A stretch of 64,000 nt of DNA from Spirochaetales bacterium Spiro_02 (lineage in GTDB: Bacteria; Spirochaetota; Spirochaetia; Sphaerochaetales; Sphaerochaetaceae), in assembly GCA_001604275.1 (NCBI GenBank), contig LVBD01000068.1, positions 1 through 64,000 of the forward strand. Reading direction: 5' to 3'. The notes below the pieces were generated by a model, which was given only the letters and a program-made list of their open reading frames with translations, was not told the origin of the DNA and made no database searches. Within the stretch, counting starts at the first letter, position 1; every line of letters starts with the position of its first letter. Made by a program: the position numbers and the translations under genes. Positions 41,574 to 51,474 of this stretch are shown here, one piece after another.

Positions 41574-42815
41574 ATGGATTTAGGGATGATTGAAGATCTG
41601 CTGCAGGATGAACAAACCCCGCCGACCGATATCAAGGTGATTGGTGTCGGCGGTGCCGGCGGTAACGCCGTGAACCGCATGATCGCCAGCGGGCTCAAGA
41701 AAGTCACATTCGTGGCGATGAATACCGATGTACAGGCCCTCCAGCGCTCCAACGCCCAAGTTCGTCTTCCGATAGGCAGGGAGCTTACCGGCGGCCTTGG
41801 CGCGGGCGGCGTTCCCGATATCGGGGAAAAAGCGGCTGTGGAGTCAAAAGATGAGATCCGCAATCTGCTCGAAGGTACCGATATGGTATTTATTACCGCC
41901 GGTATGGGTGGCGGGACCGGGACCGGTGCCGCGGCGGTCGTGGCCGAAGTCGCCAAGTCCGTCAATGCGCTGACCGTAGCGGTCGTCACCACCCCGTTCG
42001 CTTTCGAAGGAAAGAAGAAACTCCAGCTCGCCCAGGTCGGAATCGAAAAACTGCGTAAGCAAGTCGATACGCTGATTCTGATTCCCAATCAATATTTGCT
42101 GAAAGTCGTGGAGAACAATACGCCGATCAAGCAGGCGTTTCTGATGGCCGACGAGGTTCTGTATCAAGGTGTCCAGGGAATCAGCGAGCTGATCACGGAG
42201 CCGGGGGAGATCAATATCGACTTCGCTGACGTGCGGACAGTCATGAAAGGGCGCGGAGATGCGCTGATGGGGATCGGTTTCGGAGAAGGCTCGAATCGTG
42301 CCGTCGATGCAGCTCGGGCGGCGATTAGCAATCCCTTGTTGGAAAATGCCTCTATCGATGGGGCGAAGAGTGTTCTTGTCAATCTCTCAGGCGGTGACAA
42401 TCTTACTTTGCAGGAGTATCAGGATGTCGTCGAAATCATCACCGCGAATTGTGCGGAGGATGCATTGATCATCGCGGGGCAGGCTTTCAATCCGGAACTC
42501 GGAGACAGGATCAAAGTCACGGTCGTCGCGACAGGATTCGAACGTAAGGAAGATGTCGTCGGTGCCGAAACTGAGTCCGACATGCCCCGGAGACGCTTCG
42601 AAGCTGCGGTTTCAGAGCAGAAACCGGTTTCTTCTCCTGTATCGGATTCGGCGACACATACGAAACCTGACCGTCCGGCGACGCCCGATCCAGAGGTCAT
42701 TACCGTGAACCGATGGCAGGACCTTCAGCAACAGCTTGGCAAGAAGCAGCCGGGCAACGATTATTCGTTCCCCGCTGTCCTGCGATACTCCCGCAACGAG
42801 GACGAGGACAACTGA
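41574..42815 (+). CDS. ftsZ: Cell division protein FtsZ
   Basis: FtsZ (413 aa) is the tubulin-like GTPase that forms the division ring. It has [29 protein letters not shown], the tubulin signature [19 protein letters not shown], and the T7 synergy loop [14 protein letters not shown]. After an acidic, proline-rich linker (about residues 330-395) the C-terminus reads [12 protein letters not shown], which does not closely match the usual D-IPAFLR-type peptide that binds FtsA. The ATG at 41574 is placed by an AAGGA site; ATG 41565 and GTG 41550 lie upstream in frame. Confidence 0.97.
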   Translation: MDLGMIEDLLQDEQTPPTDIKVIGVGGAGGNAVNRMIASGLKKVTFVAMNTDVQALQRSNAQVRLPIGRELTGGLGAGGVPDIGEKAAVESKDEIRNLLEGTDMVFITAGMGGGTGTGAAAVVAEVAKSVNALTVAVVTTPFAFEGKKKLQLAQVGIEKLRKQVDTLILIPNQYLLKVVENNTPIKQAFLMADEVLYQGVQGISELITEPGEINIDFADVRTVMKGRGDALMGIGFGEGSNRAVDAARAAISNPLLENASIDGAKSVLVNLSGGDNLTLQEYQDVVEIITANCAEDALIIAGQAFNPELGDRIKVTVVATGFERKEDVVGAETESDMPRRRFEAAVSEQKPVSSPVSDSATHTKPDRPATPDPEVITVNRWQDLQQQLGKKQPGNDYSFPAVLRYSRNEDEDN

Positions 42816-42820
42816 TACGA

Positions 42821-43768
42821 ATGTCGCAGGTAAAAATTCCTTCGGAAGAGTTGACTGACGAGTACCATGATTTTCTGACGTTCGAGCGGAGGCTGTCACC
42901 ATCTACTGTAGACGTGTATTGCCGTGAAGCGACATTGTACACTCGGTTTCTCGATATCCAGGGAATCTCACCGATGGATGTGGAAGCGTCGGAAATCGTC
43001 CGGTATTTGACCGAACGTTCGCGGGACGGTAGATTATGTGCACGAACCCAAGCCAGGAATATGACCGCGTTGAAAAGTTTCCATCGCTTTCTCATCGACC
43101 GCAAATTCCGTTCGGACAATCCAGTGGAATTGCTCGACCCGCCGAAACTTCCGGCATCGTTGCCTCGGGCGGCGGGATATGACGAGGTTGATGCATTGTT
43201 GTCGGTGATCGACGCAGACGACCCGAGCGGCCTCGGGATGCGTGATCTTGCCATGTTCGAGCTGATCTATTCCTGCGGCTTGCGGGTCAGCGAGGCGAAT
43301 GCTTTGAACATCGGCGACTATTTTCCCCAGGAAGGATTGCTCAGAGTGATCGGGAAACGGGACAAGCAACGAATCGTTCCTGTAGGGGATGTCGCACAGG
43401 AATATCTTGCCCGATACCTCGAGTCCGTTCGCCCGAAGTTGCTCGGAGCGAGGTTTCGTGAGCAGACGCTTTTCGTCGGTCGTCGCGGAAGGCCGCTGAC
43501 CAGAGCATTGATTTGGAAACGATTCAAGCGATACTGTGAACTTGCCGGAGTGGATGCGAAGGTACATACCCTCAGACATAGTTTCGCTACCCATCTGCTT
43601 CGCGGCGGGGCGGATCTTCGTAGTGTCCAGGAATTGCTCGGCCATAGCGATATCGGTACGACGCAAATATACACCCATGTCGATACCGATGACCTGTATG
43701 CCGCGTTCAAGGAGCATCATCCTGATGAACTGCGATCCGCCAGGTCCGATGAGAAAGGAAACGATTGA
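42821..43768 (+). CDS. Tyrosine recombinase, XerC/XerD family (first copy)
   Basis: A Xer-type tyrosine recombinase (315 aa). The N-terminal SAM-like core-binding domain covers about residues 10-100. The catalytic domain has Arg in [14 protein letters not shown], Lys in [40 protein letters not shown] with the His-x-x-Arg and His, and the nucleophile in TTQIYTHVD. Such pairs resolve chromosome dimers at dif. It starts six bases after ftsZ and is probably cotranscribed. A second Xer gene lies 1.8 kb downstream. Size and setting argue against a phage integrase. Confidence 0.93.
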   Translation: MSQVKIPSEELTDEYHDFLTFERRLSPSTVDVYCREATLYTRFLDIQGISPMDVEASEIVRYLTERSRDGRLCARTQARNMTALKSFHRFLIDRKFRSDNPVELLDPPKLPASLPRAAGYDEVDALLSVIDADDPSGLGMRDLAMFELIYSCGLRVSEANALNIGDYFPQEGLLRVIGKRDKQRIVPVGDVAQEYLARYLESVRPKLLGARFREQTLFVGRRGRPLTRALIWKRFKRYCELAGVDAKVHTLRHSFATHLLRGGADLRSVQELLGHSDIGTTQIYTHVDTDDLYAAFKEHHPDELRSARSDEKGND

Positions 43769-43770
43769 CC

Positions 43771-44529
43771 ATGACCCATACGCTTCTGTTCCTCTGTCCG
43801 CTGATCATGATCGCCGGAATGGTCGATTCAATCGCAGGCGGTGGAGGATTGATTTCTCTTGCCGCATATTATGCGGCCGGACTTCCGCCTCATCTGGCAC
43901 TGGGGAACAACAAGTTCTCATCCTTGTGGGGGACTGCTGTCGCCTGCTGGCGATATATTCGTTCGGGACATGTCCGCTGGAGCCTTGCGTTGTCGTCGGC
44001 AGTCGGAGCGCTGGTCGGTTCGGCCCTCGGCGCACGGCTGTCGCTGTTCATGGACGAACGGTTTCTGCGAATATTGTTGTTGGTCGTGGTCCCGGCGCTC
44101 GCGGTGTTCATTCTCTGGAAACCCGATTTCGGAACAAGGCGGAAGGACATGTCCCTGTCCATGACAGTGATTCTTGCGATAGCCAGCGGATTCGTTACCG
44201 GAGGATACGACGGGTTTTTCGGTCCTGGAGCAGGCATGTTCATGACCTTTGCGTTTACCGCTGTGCTCGGGCTGGATATCGTCACTGCGAGCGGCAATGC
44301 CCGGATCGTCAATCTGTCGTCGAATCTGGCAGCGTTGGTGACATTCATTTTGCATGGAAATGTTGATTTTTCAATCGGCGTACCGTGCGCGATATTCGGT
44401 ATCATCGGGAACTACATCGGTTCCGGACTAGCCATCAAGGGCGGAGGAAAAGTGATCCGGCCTGTAATGGCGGGCGTTCTTGTCCTGCTGCTGTTGAAAA
44501 TTGTCTCGGATATGTTCCATTTATTCTGA
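43771..44529 (+). CDS. TauE/SafE family membrane permease
   Basis: A membrane protein (252 aa, about seven to eight helices) of the TauE/SafE (TSUP) family, whose members export or import sulfur-containing anions and other small acids. The duplicated family motif is visible in AGMVDSIAGGGGLISLAAYYAAGLPPHLALGNNKFSS and GFVTGGYDGFFGPGAGMFMTFAF with LDIVTASGNARIVNL. The substrate cannot be inferred, and the neighbours (Xer, dprA) give no metabolic hint. ATG at 43771; a TTG at 43765 overlapping the upstream stop is an alternative. Confidence 0.88.
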   Translation: MTHTLLFLCPLIMIAGMVDSIAGGGGLISLAAYYAAGLPPHLALGNNKFSSLWGTAVACWRYIRSGHVRWSLALSSAVGALVGSALGARLSLFMDERFLRILLLVVVPALAVFILWKPDFGTRRKDMSLSMTVILAIASGFVTGGYDGFFGPGAGMFMTFAFTAVLGLDIVTASGNARIVNLSSNLAALVTFILHGNVDFSIGVPCAIFGIIGNYIGSGLAIKGGGKVIRPVMAGVLVLLLLKIVSDMFHLF

Positions 44530-44562
44530 ATCATCCGCCGATTGTTTCTCTATTGGTCCGGC

Positions 44563-45600
44563 ATGGATGAAGTTGAACGAAAGCTCTGGATATCTTGTCT
44601 CCCCGGTCTTTGCGGAATGCAGAAACTTGCCGTGTCCTTGTGCAATGTCTCTGTCGACGATCTGCGATCCTTCACGAGGAATTCGTATGTCAGGTTCTTG
44701 ATCGACAACGGGATCATGCCGGCTCGGTCGGACAGTCAGATCGACTATGATCCGGTGGCACTGACAAGGCATGCGGCCGAATTGATCGATTGGCTGGAAC
44801 GTGACGGGCATCAGGTCATGTTCCTCGGCGACGATCGGTATCCTTTCCTGCTGGCGATCGGCGACGATCCCCCCTACCGGTTGAGTTGCATCGGCAACCT
44901 GCCGGAGGCCCCCACGGTTTCCGTCGCCGGCACGCGAACTCCGACGGGAATTGCGGCGCATGAAGCGTTCCGATTCGGTCTCAGTGCCGCTTTGAACAGT
45001 ACTTCGATCATTACCGCGTTGTCTGAAGGTTGTGACCAGGCTTGCGCGCAAGGCGTGGTCGACGGCGGCGGGCAAGTGCTGACGATCCTCCCGTGCGGTC
45101 TAGGAGGTCACCAGTATCCGAATTGCCGAAAGCTGAGGGAAAGAATCCTGTGCTGCAACGGCGGAGAGATCAGTCCGTATCTTCCCGCTGAGCCGCCGTT
45201 GCGCTGGCGGTTCCATCAGCGCAACTCGATTCTTGCATCATATTCCCAGGCTTTTGTCGCATTTCAAGGGGGCGTGGCATCGGGAGCGTTGCTGTGCGTA
45301 GACATCGCGCTTCGACTCGGGCGGGACGTTTTCATCCACCGATGCGGCACTACGGCCGCCACCGTCTCGAAGGGAACGCTCCATCTTGTCGAAGAAGGGG
45401 CACCGGTAGTCGACGGCTATGAGGATTTCGCAGGGAAGATGGATATTCCATACCGGTGTTCGGTATGGGTAAAGAAGCTAGCGGACAATGAGATTCCAGC
45501 CGGCCGGCTACGAATCGCTCGCATGAGCGACTCGTTGTACCGCTATAGGGATGCATGGTATAGTCCTTGCCATGAACAGAGTCGAGGATGCTGTACCTGA
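44563..45600 (+). CDS. dprA: DNA-processing protein DprA (Smf)
   Basis: DprA (345 aa) binds incoming single-stranded DNA and loads RecA during transformation. It may have housekeeping roles in non-competent bacteria. The Rossmann-like core is recognisable from VSVAGTRTPTGIAAHEAF, TALSEGCDQACAQGVVDGGGQVLTILPCGLG, and the segment WRFHQRNSILASYSQAFVAFQGGVASGALLCVDIALRLGRDVF. These match SR-x-P/G-ID-x-x-AH, PxN-x-LF-x-RNRI and Gxx-SG-T motifs in divergent form. An N-terminal helical domain covers roughly residues 1-110. The start is uncertain (ATG 44563 or TTG 44542). It overlaps the second Xer gene. Confidence 0.85.
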   Translation: MDEVERKLWISCLPGLCGMQKLAVSLCNVSVDDLRSFTRNSYVRFLIDNGIMPARSDSQIDYDPVALTRHAAELIDWLERDGHQVMFLGDDRYPFLLAIGDDPPYRLSCIGNLPEAPTVSVAGTRTPTGIAAHEAFRFGLSAALNSTSIITALSEGCDQACAQGVVDGGGQVLTILPCGLGGHQYPNCRKLRERILCCNGGEISPYLPAEPPLRWRFHQRNSILASYSQAFVAFQGGVASGALLCVDIALRLGRDVFIHRCGTTAATVSKGTLHLVEEGAPVVDGYEDFAGKMDIPYRCSVWVKKLADNEIPAGRLRIARMSDSLYRYRDAWYSPCHEQSRGCCT

Positions 45601-46540
45601 TACCGGCTATGTCGGAAGAACGGGTAATGAAACCGCCGTCGCGGAATATCTCGATTACTTGAGGACCGTAAGGAAATTGTCCGACAATACCGTGCTGTCG
45701 TACGGCAACGATCTGAAGAAACTGCTTGATTTCCTCGACGCACATTCCTATTCCATTTTCGAACTACCCGATTCGGCGGCGAGGAATTTCGTCAAGGATC
45801 TTTCAGAGAAGTCACCCGCATTGTCGCGCAGTAGTATCGACAGGACGCTCTGTGGAGTCAGAAATTTCTATCGATATGCATTCCGGTTGGCGTATTGCCC
45901 CAGCAATCCGTTCTCCGGGGTCGGCATGGGCCGCAAGCGCATCCGACTTCCCCAAGTGCTCAGCAAGGACGAGGTTCGGAAGATCGTCGAGCTCCCCTGG
46001 GATGATTTTCAGTCATTGCGCGATGTGACGATGTTCAACCTGTTCTATTCCACCGGTTGCAGGCTCAGCGAAATTATCGCTATGGATGAGACCGACATCG
46101 AGTGGTCAGAGGCTAGGATTCTCGTTACGGGAAAGGGTGCTAAGGACCGGTATGTATTTCTGACTCCACAAGCGTTATCTCTTCTCTCCAACTATGTCCC
46201 GAGAAAACGTGAACTACAGAAGCGGTACGGTATCGACGATGCCGATGATGTTCCCGCGTTACTTGTGAACCTTCGCGGAAAACGGTTGTCGGCTGGTGGC
46301 GTACATAGTATCTTTGAGACATACCAGATCAAGCTGGGGATGCAGAAACACTTCACGCCGCATGTTCTGCGGCATAGTTTTGCTACGCATCTGCTCGACA
46401 ATGATTCTGGTATCAGAGTCGTTCAGGAATTACTGGGACATTCCAGCCTTTCCACGACGCAGATTTATGCGCATGTATCAAACGAACGTCTGCGGAAGGT
46501 GTATCTGCATAGCCATCCGCACGGAAGGAAAGAAAAGTGA
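45572..46540 (+). CDS. Tyrosine recombinase, XerC/XerD family (second copy)
   Basis: A second Xer recombinase (322 aa) with N-terminal SAM-like domain ([34 protein letters not shown]). The catalytic set is Arg in [14 protein letters not shown], Lys in [41 protein letters not shown], and Tyr in TTQIYAHVS. It lies between dprA and hslV, the position of CodV/XerC in Treponema and Bacillus. It is probably the XerC or XerD partner of the copy after ftsZ. The start (ATG 45572 or 45551) overlaps the end of dprA, and no strong ribosome site distinguishes them. Confidence 0.93.
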   Translation: MNRVEDAVPDTGYVGRTGNETAVAEYLDYLRTVRKLSDNTVLSYGNDLKKLLDFLDAHSYSIFELPDSAARNFVKDLSEKSPALSRSSIDRTLCGVRNFYRYAFRLAYCPSNPFSGVGMGRKRIRLPQVLSKDEVRKIVELPWDDFQSLRDVTMFNLFYSTGCRLSEIIAMDETDIEWSEARILVTGKGAKDRYVFLTPQALSLLSNYVPRKRELQKRYGIDDADDVPALLVNLRGKRLSAGGVHSIFETYQIKLGMQKHFTPHVLRHSFATHLLDNDSGIRVVQELLGHSSLSTTQIYAHVSNERLRKVYLHSHPHGRKEK

Positions 46541-47070
46541 GTTTTAGAGGAACTACGATCATTGCGGTACGGAAGAACGGGCATGTGGCAATAGCCGGAG
46601 ACGGACAGGTCACTGCAGGTGAGACCGTTATGAAGGGGAACGCAAGAAAGGTTCGGAGACTATATGACGGAAAAGTCATCATCGGATTCGCCGGCGCGAC
46701 CGCCGACGCATTTACATTGTTCGAATTATTCGAAAAGAAACTGAAACAATTCAACGGCGATCTGACCAGGGCTGCCGTCGATCTGGCCAAGGAATGGCGG
46801 ATCGACAGGAACCTGCGCAAGCTGGAAGCGATGATGCTGGTATCGGACGGTGCGAAAATCTTTCTGATCAGCGGAACCGGCGATGTTCTCGAGCCGGAAT
46901 ATGATGCGATCGGCATCGGCAGCGGCGGAAATTACGCACTTGCCGCTGCACGGGCGTATCTCGATTCCGGAATCGAACTGGAAGCTGCGGATATCGCTCG
47001 CAAGAGTCTTGAGATCGCTTCGTCGATCTGCATCTATACCAACGGATCGATCATCGTGGAGGAAATGTAA
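46537..47070 (+). CDS. hslV: ATP-dependent protease subunit HslV
   Basis: HslV (177 aa) is the proteasome-like peptidase of the HslUV complex. A short propeptide MSFRG precedes the Thr-Thr that becomes the catalytic N-terminal threonine after processing. [39 protein letters not shown] and [19 protein letters not shown] follow as in the family, with [17 protein letters not shown] near the end. The GTG start overlaps the stop of the upstream Xer gene (GTGA). hslU follows seven bases later. Confidence 0.97.
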   Translation: MSFRGTTIIAVRKNGHVAIAGDGQVTAGETVMKGNARKVRRLYDGKVIIGFAGATADAFTLFELFEKKLKQFNGDLTRAAVDLAKEWRIDRNLRKLEAMMLVSDGAKIFLISGTGDVLEPEYDAIGIGSGGNYALAAARAYLDSGIELEAADIARKSLEIASSICIYTNGSIIVEEM

Positions 47071-47076
47071 CAAAAC

Positions 47077-48489
47077 ATGGACAGACAGAATACAATCAAA
47101 CTTGACGATATGGTGCCGTCCCAGATAGTCAAGGAACTGGATAAATATATCATTGGCCAGGATAAGGCGAAGCGGACGATCGCCGTGGCGCTTCGCAATC
47201 GAACAAGACGCAAGAGACTACCGGAAAACATTCGGGATGAAGTATCCCCGAAGAACATCATCATGATCGGTCCTACCGGAGTTGGAAAGACGGAGATCGC
47301 CAGAAGGATCGCCAAGCTTTCGAACGCACCGTTCATCAAGGTCGAAGCGACCAAATACACGGAAGTAGGATATGTCGGCCGCGACGTGGAGTCGATGATT
47401 CGCGATCTGATGAGCATCGCGGTCCAGATGGTGAAGCGGGAAATGGCGGAAGCACAGGAAGATGTCGTGAAACGACGGGTCGAGGATCGATTGCTCGATC
47501 TGCTGTTGCCTGATTTGAAAGAAATGCCGCCGGAACCTGCGCCCAATGCTTCCGGAACGACCGAGCTACAGGTGGCGAATGCGCCCGGTGCTTTCTCAGG
47601 TGCGGCGGAATCGACGCGTGAGAAGTTCCGCAAGATGCTTCAGGCAGGTGCGTTCGATGACAAGGAAGTGGAGATAACGGCTGCGGCACGTTCACAAGGC
47701 ATCGGCATTGAAATGATGGGAAGCGGCAATCTCGAGGATATCCAGGAAGCCATGAATAGTCTTGGAAGTATTTTCGGCAACAAGGCGAAGCGTCGCAAGG
47801 TGACGATCAAGCGTGCGAGGGATATTTTCACCGATGAGGAGATGGAGAAAAGCGTAGATCAGGATCGGGTCATCGATGAAGCAAAGGAGCGGACCGAGCA
47901 GATGGGGATCATCTTCATCGACGAAATCGATAAGATCGCCGGTACGAACGGTTCTGCGTCAGGGCCGGACGTTTCACGGCAGGGTGTGCAACGGGATATC
48001 CTGCCGATCGTGGAAGGGACGAAAGTTTCGACGAAATGGGGAATCATTGATACCACCCATATCCTGTTCATTGCCGCCGGTGCGTTCCATGTAGCGAAAC
48101 CCTCCGATTTGATTCCCGAACTACAGGGACGTTTCCCGCTGCGCACTGAGCTCGACGATCTGAAGACCAAGGACTTCTTCCGGATTCTGAAAGAACCTGA
48201 AAATGCTATCACGAAGCAGTACCACGAGTTGTTGAAGACCGAAGGAGTGGATGTCCGGTTCACCGATGAAGCGATCACCCGTATCAGCGAAATAGCATGG
48301 GAAGTCAACACTACGAGCGAGAACATCGGCGCGAGACGCTTGTATACGATTATGGAGATCCTGCTCGAGGAACTGTCGTACAGTGCGTCGGAACTCAGCG
48401 GTCAGACGATCACGATCACACCTGCGTATGTCGATCAGCGATTGAACGATGTCGTCAGCAATCAGGATCTGAGTCGGTATATTCTGTAG
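47077..48489 (+). CDS. hslU: ATP-dependent protease ATPase subunit HslU
   Basis: HslU (470 aa) is the AAA+ unfoldase that feeds substrates to HslV. It has PSQIVKELDKYIIGQDKAKRTIAVALRNR, Walker A IMIGPTGVGKTEIARRIAK, the EVGYVGRDVESMIRDL pore-loop region and an inserted I-domain of about residues 110-240. Walker B is GIIFIDEIDKIA, then PIVEGTKVSTKWGIIDTTHILFIAAGAFH. The C-terminus ends YIL, the tail that inserts into HslV. Two genes further is flhF rather than another protease gene. Confidence 0.98.
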   Translation: MDRQNTIKLDDMVPSQIVKELDKYIIGQDKAKRTIAVALRNRTRRKRLPENIRDEVSPKNIIMIGPTGVGKTEIARRIAKLSNAPFIKVEATKYTEVGYVGRDVESMIRDLMSIAVQMVKREMAEAQEDVVKRRVEDRLLDLLLPDLKEMPPEPAPNASGTTELQVANAPGAFSGAAESTREKFRKMLQAGAFDDKEVEITAAARSQGIGIEMMGSGNLEDIQEAMNSLGSIFGNKAKRRKVTIKRARDIFTDEEMEKSVDQDRVIDEAKERTEQMGIIFIDEIDKIAGTNGSASGPDVSRQGVQRDILPIVEGTKVSTKWGIIDTTHILFIAAGAFHVAKPSDLIPELQGRFPLRTELDDLKTKDFFRILKEPENAITKQYHELLKTEGVDVRFTDEAITRISEIAWEVNTTSENIGARRLYTIMEILLEELSYSASELSGQTITITPAYVDQRLNDVVSNQDLSRYIL

Positions 48490-48498
48490 GAGAGTAGC

Positions 48499-49686
48499 GT
48501 GAAGTACATCACGATCGTCGCTAGAAACTATGATGAAGCGGTTCGCAAAGGTCGCGCCCAATACGGCGATGAGCTGCGGATCCATAGTAGAAGGGATATC
48601 CCTGTCCGCGGTGGATTTCTATGGCTTGGCAAACGGACCAAGACGGAAATTACCTGCTATCTCGCCGAAGGCAAAGCTAAAGAAGCGGGGGCTGATCGCG
48701 AATTGTTACTCCACGAGTTCGAGCAGGAAGCAAAGACTCCCGCTCCTGATTCTTTGCAAGCCGATACTACGGAAAGCGCTTCCGTCGCATCGGCTGCCGA
48801 TTCCAAGGTTGCTGCGGCCCCTCAGGAACAAGGGAGCAGTTCTTTCGACACATTGTTGGAGCACGGAAGGGGACTTTTGGCAAGAAATGATTTTTCGGAA
48901 GCCTTCATCGATTCGGTGCTCGAGGCCGAACGCACTGAGTTGGAGACCGGTGATTCGCTGCCGACGCTTGGCGAGTTCGAACTGCAGATCGTGGATCGGA
49001 TCGTCGCAGCCGTGGATGTCGACCATTCAAGTCAGTTGCACCCGCCGAAAATCTTCATCCTGCTTGGTCCGACGGGAATCGGAAAAACTACGACGATCGC
49101 CAAGATCGCCGCATTGTACGGAACACTGCCTCCTGTCGAGTTTCGTCGCAAAGTCGCAATCATCACTCTGGACACATTCCGGATCGGTGCGATAGAACAG
49201 ATGTCATCGTTCGGCGAGGCTTTGGGGATTCCTGTTTTTTCGGCGCAGGGTGAGGATGAGTTCTATCGGTTGCTGGACGAACTGTCCGATTACGATCTGC
49301 TGTTGGTCGATACGATCGGGAAAAGTCCTCGCGACAAAGAACTCGCAGTCAAGATGAAGACATTGCTTTCCGTTCCGCCGAAAGAACATTCGAAGTGCTA
49401 TCTTGCGGTCAGTGCGTCGATGAAAAGCGCTGATATCGAGAAGGCTCTGGAACAATTCGGCCCGTTCGGAATCCAAAGCCTGATCGTCACGAAAGTCGAC
49501 GAAACCCAGACGATCGGAAACATTGTCAGCGTGAGCGCCGAGCACCGTCTGCCGATGCTGTTCCTGACCGACGGCCAGAAAGTTCCCAGGGATATCCATA
49601 AAGCATCAAGTGCGTATATTTTGAATCTGTTGCAAGGATTCGGTATGGATTTCGGTGCGTTATGGGAAAATCAGATCTCCCGGTAG
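48499..49686 (+). CDS. flhF: FlhF-type signal-recognition-particle-like GTPase
   Basis: An SRP-family GTPase (395 aa) most like FlhF, which positions flagella. A basic N-terminal B domain (YITIVARNYDEAVRKGRAQYGDELRIHSRRDI), a low-complexity acidic/Ala linker (about 75-115), an N domain, and the G domain follow. The G domain has ILLGPTGIGKTTTIAKIAALYG, TLDTFRIGAIEQMSSFGEALGIPV, LVDTIGKSPRD, VTKVDETQTIGN and TDGQKVPRDIHKAS. It begins ten bases after hslU. No flagellar gene accompanies it here, which is unusual; FlhF normally sits beside flhA and an FleN/MinD-like gene. Confidence 0.9.
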   Translation: MKYITIVARNYDEAVRKGRAQYGDELRIHSRRDIPVRGGFLWLGKRTKTEITCYLAEGKAKEAGADRELLLHEFEQEAKTPAPDSLQADTTESASVASAADSKVAAAPQEQGSSSFDTLLEHGRGLLARNDFSEAFIDSVLEAERTELETGDSLPTLGEFELQIVDRIVAAVDVDHSSQLHPPKIFILLGPTGIGKTTTIAKIAALYGTLPPVEFRRKVAIITLDTFRIGAIEQMSSFGEALGIPVFSAQGEDEFYRLLDELSDYDLLLVDTIGKSPRDKELAVKMKTLLSVPPKEHSKCYLAVSASMKSADIEKALEQFGPFGIQSLIVTKVDETQTIGNIVSVSAEHRLPMLFLTDGQKVPRDIHKASSAYILNLLQGFGMDFGALWENQISR

Positions 49687-49767
49687 CGATGGCGCATGTC
49701 TTGAAGATAGGTTCGAACGATCAGCCGTTGCAGACTTTCTCGGTCGGTTCCGAGTTCGGGAAGAGTC

Positions 49768-51435
49768 TTACTGGATGACAGTAGCTTTGACGCTGGTGAG
49801 CTTCCCTTGGGACGCCAACCCCTTGATGACGTTCGCGATTGCTGGCGCCGCGATATTGCTTCCCCAGATCGTATCCCCCTTCGGATGAGCCGCCGCCACG
49901 TAGATGATGTATCTTGGTTGTTGAGCAGGCACGATCGCAAGGGTGGAGGCAAGGACCGAACCGTCGGAATAGCTATTCGTTTCAGGATTGAGAATTTGTG
50001 CGGTACCGGTTTTTGCCGCGATCGTAAAGCCTTCGACCGAGGCATGGATCGCAGTACCTCCAGGTTCTGTCGCTGTGACCATGGCATCAAGGACTTCCGT
50101 TGCAACTTCAGGTGCGAGCACCCGTTCTGCTTCGGTTCGTTCGGAAGTCGCGACCACCGTACCGTCATGAGTAACAATTCTCCGAATGATGTTCGGTTTC
50201 AGGAGGGTTCCCTCGTTGGTAAACACCGTGGCGGCGGTCACCATCTGTAACGCATTCACACCAAGTTCTTGACCGAACGACAGCGTCGCCTTCGTGCGCC
50301 CGGACCAGTCGGACACTGCTGGCAGAGCCCCTGCGATGCTTCCTTGCAAGCCGATATCCCATCGCTGGCCGAAATGGAATTTCCGCAACATCTCATAGAA
50401 CCGCTGGTCGTCGGTCTGAAGCGCCCAATGGACGATTGCGCCGTTGCAGGAATACTTGATCATTCCCGCGCTGTCGATCTCGCCATGGGGAGAGACGCAG
50501 TTGATGGTCACATTCTGACCTCCGGGCATGCTGAACGTATAACTTCCATCGCAGAAAAACGGCTCGTCGAAATCAGCCTGCCCGATTTCCTTGCAGGCGG
50601 CAAGGGAAAAAATCTTGAAAACGGACCCCGGTTCATACATATAGCTGAGCAGTCTGTTCTGCCGTTGTTGAGCGTCGGAAAGATTGTATCTGTTGGGGTC
50701 ATACCACGGATAGGAAGACGAAGCTAGGATATCGCCCGACGTCGCATCCATCACGACAGCCATGATGTAGTCGGGATCGTGCTGGTCGGCGATATTCTGT
50801 ACCTGGAGATCCAGCAGATACTGGATGTCCAGGTCGAGCGTCAGATAGATGTCGTTGCCGTACGTCACTGTTTCTCCGAGGTTTGGATACGGCGACAATT
50901 CCTGATCATAAGCAAGTTCAATGCCTTCGATTCCTCTGTTGTCGGTATTGGTGAATCCTACCATCTGAACCCCATGAAAGGATGCCGGATAGCTGCGTCC
51001 ATAGTGCTTTTCAAGCAGAATCCCATTTTCGAGTTTCGCTTTCCGAATAGCTTCCCGCAGAGGATCAACCATAGCGTCCCCGATCTTCCTTTGAATCAAC
51101 GCATACGTGGTATAGCGCTCACATGTGGAAAGAATCTGCTCCGGGGCGAGTCCTACGTAGGGCGAGACAACTTCCGCGGCAAGCCTCAGGTTAGGAATGT
51201 TCTTCAGCAGGAATGCGCAGGACCAGTATGGTGTCTCCATTGCAAGTATCCGTCCGTTGCGATCGAAAATTGTTCCGCGCACCACCTGTGAAGCGATTTC
51301 AGGATTAATATATGCGACATCGTGTTCCTTCCCGTCCACGATGATGTAGGCGATGCGTGCCAGCAAGAGAATCTGCGCTATGAGTATCAGCAAGAGGAAG
51401 AAACGATAAAATCGGCGTTTTGGACTGGATACCAT
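49768..51435 (-). CDS. Class B penicillin-binding protein (FtsI/PBP2-like transpeptidase)
   Basis: A monofunctional transpeptidase (555 aa) that cross-links peptidoglycan. One N-terminal membrane anchor (about residues 9-33) precedes the pedestal domain (starting VVRGTIFDRNGRILAME). The transpeptidase domain has all three active-site motifs: Ser271-V-F-Lys274 in YEPGSVFKIFSLA, Ser329-C-Asn331, and Lys475-Thr-Gly in AAKTGTAQI. No C-terminal PASTA domain is present. ftsI is absent from the division cluster, and this gene is the only class B PBP in the window, so it may be the FtsW partner. No ribosome site precedes the ATG at 51435. The predicted promoter would give a near-leaderless message. 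Confidence 0.93.
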   Translation of the reverse strand: MVSSPKRRFYRFFLLLILIAQILLLARIAYIIVDGKEHDVAYINPEIASQVVRGTIFDRNGRILAMETPYWSCAFLLKNIPNLRLAAEVVSPYVGLAPEQILSTCERYTTYALIQRKIGDAMVDPLREAIRKAKLENGILLEKHYGRSYPASFHGVQMVGFTNTDNRGIEGIELAYDQELSPYPNLGETVTYGNDIYLTLDLDIQYLLDLQVQNIADQHDPDYIMAVVMDATSGDILASSSYPWYDPNRYNLSDAQQRQNRLLSYMYEPGSVFKIFSLAACKEIGQADFDEPFFCDGSYTFSMPGGQNVTINCVSPHGEIDSAGMIKYSCNGAIVHWALQTDDQRFYEMLRKFHFGQRWDIGLQGSIAGALPAVSDWSGRTKATLSFGQELGVNALQMVTAATVFTNEGTLLKPNIIRRIVTHDGTVVATSERTEAERVLAPEVATEVLDAMVTATEPGGTAIHASVEGFTIAAKTGTAQILNPETNSYSDGSVLASTLAIVPAQQPRYIIYVAAAHPKGDTIWGSNIAAPAIANVIKGLASQGKLTSVKATVIQ

Positions 51436-51473
51436 AATGATTTTATATTAGTATGTAGCCAAGGTAATGTCGA
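51419..51473. promoter_or_regulatory. Overlapping divergent promoters sharing one -10 region
   Basis: Minus strand: TCGACA (51473-51468), 17-base spacer, TAATAT (51450-51445), with the PBP ATG only nine bases beyond the -10 box. Plus strand: TTGGAC (51420-51425), 18-base spacer, TATATT (51444-51449), before the LysM gene. Both -10 boxes are the two strands of the same symmetric TATATTA sequence. Confidence 0.6.
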
Positions 51474-51474
51474 G

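Noticed and set aside
42821-46540. Possible integrative element bounded by two tyrosine recombinases
   Set aside because: Both proteins are Xer-sized, both sit in a housekeeping order seen in other spirochaetes, and no att-like direct repeats or cargo genes are visible.
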